Shown here: piece after piece, positions 39,762 to 40,791 of the stretch
Layout of the letters: every line of letters begins with the position of its first letter
Position numbering within the stretch: position 1 is the stretch's first letter
NCBI GenBank assembly: GCA_945861535.1
Contig: CAMAUZ010000072.1
Location: 1-40,791, forward strand
Direction: 5' to 3'
Length of the DNA stretch: 40,791 bases
Source: Akkermansia muciniphila
GTDB lineage: Bacteria > Verrucomicrobiota > Verrucomicrobiia > Limisphaerales > BJHT01
The notes under the pieces: model-generated
The model's database searches: none
Seen by the model: only the letters and a program-made list of their open reading frames with translations
What the model was told of the DNA's origin: nothing
Program-made: the position numbers and the translations under genes

Positions 39762-40511
39762 ATGCACAGCATACTCAGCGACTACAATTTCTTCGATATG
39801 CTCGATGTCCTCACTCGATATTGTCAGCCGGGCGAGGTAGTCCTCCGTGATCCGACCGGCGACCATGCGCCATGCGATTTGCGGCGCAGCCTTTCGTCTG
39901 CCGGTGCATCTGTAAAGGGAGTCAATTTCACTTCGGGAGGTGGTCAACCGCAGGAGATAACCACGGTGATTTCCGGTCCCTTTCCGACTCGTGAAAGGCG
40001 TTTTCAAATTATCTGGTCGCGTAATCGACACGGCTGGGCGAACCCTGAAACAACTGGAAGCACGACGGTTCATTACTTCGTCCCTCGGGATTTGGTGCGG
40101 CAGCCTTTTTACGGATACGAAGACGGACTCGCTTCCCTTTGCCGACGGAATGGCATGTACCACGACAAGCCGTTTTGGCCCATCGACCCGAAGTACAAAT
40201 ACTGCAAAACGTGCCTCAAGCTGTATCAAGGTTTCATAAGCACCCTGACGCCACCACCTTTGCTGGCAGAATCAGGAGCGGCAACACAGACACCAACGGC
40301 GGCAACGCCGGAACCAAGCCTGGTAGTGCAATCCCCTGAGGAACGAGCGGTTTTCTATTACGCTGAAAACGGCATAAGCCGTGGCCCGTTCACCCTGACG
40401 GAAATGCGGGCATTTCTCGCCGATGGGATGTTCGATTCTGAGACGTTCATTTTTCGCGAAGGCGGAACCGACTGGCTTACGGTCCGGGATTTCCCCGAAT
40501 TGATTCAGTAG
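39762..40511 (+). CDS. GYF_2-domain protein
   Basis: A 249-aa protein (ATG 39762) ending in a GYF_2 domain: VFYYAENGISRGPFTLTEMR, then GMFDSETFIFREGGTDWLTV (residues about 195-246). The middle contains a small Cys/His cluster (CRRNGMYH and YCKTCLK) that might bind zinc. The N-terminal 150 residues are not recognised. There is no signal peptide or membrane helix. GYF_2 domains occur in bacteria as protein-interaction modules, usually attached to membrane or secretion proteins; here the architecture is soluble. The gene lies inside the putative integrated element and converges on the terminase-like gene, overlapping it by 35 bp at the 3' ends. Composition is less GC-rich than the chromosomal genes to the left, consistent with transfer. 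Confidence 0.75.
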   Translation: MHSILSDYNFFDMLDVLTRYCQPGEVVLRDPTGDHAPCDLRRSLSSAGASVKGVNFTSGGGQPQEITTVISGPFPTRERRFQIIWSRNRHGWANPETTGSTTVHYFVPRDLVRQPFYGYEDGLASLCRRNGMYHDKPFWPIDPKYKYCKTCLKLYQGFISTLTPPPLLAESGAATQTPTAATPEPSLVVQSPEERAVFYYAENGISRGPFTLTEMRAFLADGMFDSETFIFREGGTDWLTVRDFPELIQ

Positions 40512-40791
40512 CGGTTTCGTGGGCGTCCCGCTCGCCGGACGACTCGGGAGCGGTGTTGGCGTAGGCGCTGGGGGGAATATCCGTAATGGCGTCGAGGATT
40601 GCGTGGCGTTGGGCCTCGGGGAGCGGGAGGGCGAGGATTGTTCCCCGGACATTCAGCACCGCCGCAGACCAGCAGCGCAGCACGGCGTCGGCGTCGAGCA
40701 GTCGGTTTTCGGCTTCGTCCTTTCGCAGTTGGAGCAAGTCGCATTCGAGGCGGAGCTTGCGGAGCTTTTCGGCGTCAATGTCGCCGCCGTC
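40477..40791 (-). CDS. Terminase-small-subunit-like protein, partial (N-terminus beyond window)
   Basis: An open frame entering from the right edge and ending at 40477, giving 104 C-terminal residues: DGGDIDAEKLRKLRLECDLL, then QLRKDEAENRLLDADAVLRC and PLPEAQRHAILDAI. The pattern (charged helix LRxxxAxLxxxxxExxxxxLVxxxEV, then a segment with LALPLPxAxR) is that of phage DNA-packaging Nu1/terminase small subunit C-terminal halves. The HTH region that would clinch it lies outside the window. The acidic tail (SSGERDAHETATESI) is normal for the family. Its presence supports reading this end of the window as part of a prophage or phage-derived island. Confidence 0.5.
   Translation of the reverse strand, partial: DGGDIDAEKLRKLRLECDLLQLRKDEAENRLLDADAVLRCWSAAVLNVRGTILALPLPEAQRHAILDAITDIPPSAYANTAPESSGERDAHETATESIRGNPGP

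Noticed and set aside
39327-40229. 300-codon minus-strand frame overlapping the GYF_2 gene
   Set aside because: No domain resemblance and it runs through the tRNA fragment and element end; the plus strand carries a clear GYF_2 domain.

Overview
The window looks like chromosome of a GC-rich member of the Verrucomicrobiota (Limisphaerales/Pedosphaera-like), with Planctomycetota as the main alternative. The reasons are two sets of DUF1501 and PSCyt1/DUF1549/DUF1553 genes, secreted PQQ-type and Asp-box propellers, almost no visible Shine-Dalgarno sequences, and intergenic spaces packed with composite palindromic repeats. This placement is by gene content only; no rRNA is present.

Layout. 1-1.1 kb: the 5' end of an IS630-type transposase running off the left edge, then an overlapping MNT/HEPN toxin-antitoxin-like pair. 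1.4-7.2 kb: a secreted PQQ-like propeller, a repeat-filled spacer, an acyl-CoA ligase (minus strand), and a secreted protein with lysine-rich Gly-Ser-Lys repeats, preceded by a candidate promoter and followed by a strong terminator. 7.9-17.8 kb: a five-gene minus-strand operon (DUF1501, PPC-domain protein, Big2-DUF1549-DUF1553 protein, cytochrome-WD40-Ala-rich coiled coil fusion, 121-aa unknown). 18-23 kb: Uma2-type protein, small CxxCH cytochrome, DUF72 protein, LarA-type racemase. 23.4-26 kb: a SMEK-NB-ARC-TPR STAND protein, the best candidate for a conflict (anti-phage) system. Its reading frame carries two in-frame palindromic repeat insertions and a block of near-identical 120-bp TPR repeats. 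26.7-31.6 kb: a VWA protein fused to a tyrosine-phosphatase-like domain whose catalytic Cys is Gly, purD, a RelE/antitoxin pair immediately upstream of purD, a CoA-binding protein and a 93-aa unknown. 31.8-38.9 kb: a second DUF1501 plus PSCyt1-DUF1549-DUF1553 pair, followed by an Asp-box propeller and a PQQ-like propeller in one operon. 39.3-40.8 kb: the 5' half of a tRNA-Leu(UAA), broken in the anticodon arm, then a GYF_2 protein and a partial terminase-small-subunit-like gene. This reads as the edge of an integrated phage-like element.

The two DUF1501/DUF1549/DUF1553 clusters are probably parallel exported redox or surface modules of unknown substrate. The STAND protein, the two toxin-antitoxin pairs, the IS fragment and the putative prophage edge make up the conflict and mobile fraction. 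At least eight families of inverted or composite palindromic repeats occupy the non-coding DNA, and two have entered the STAND coding sequence.
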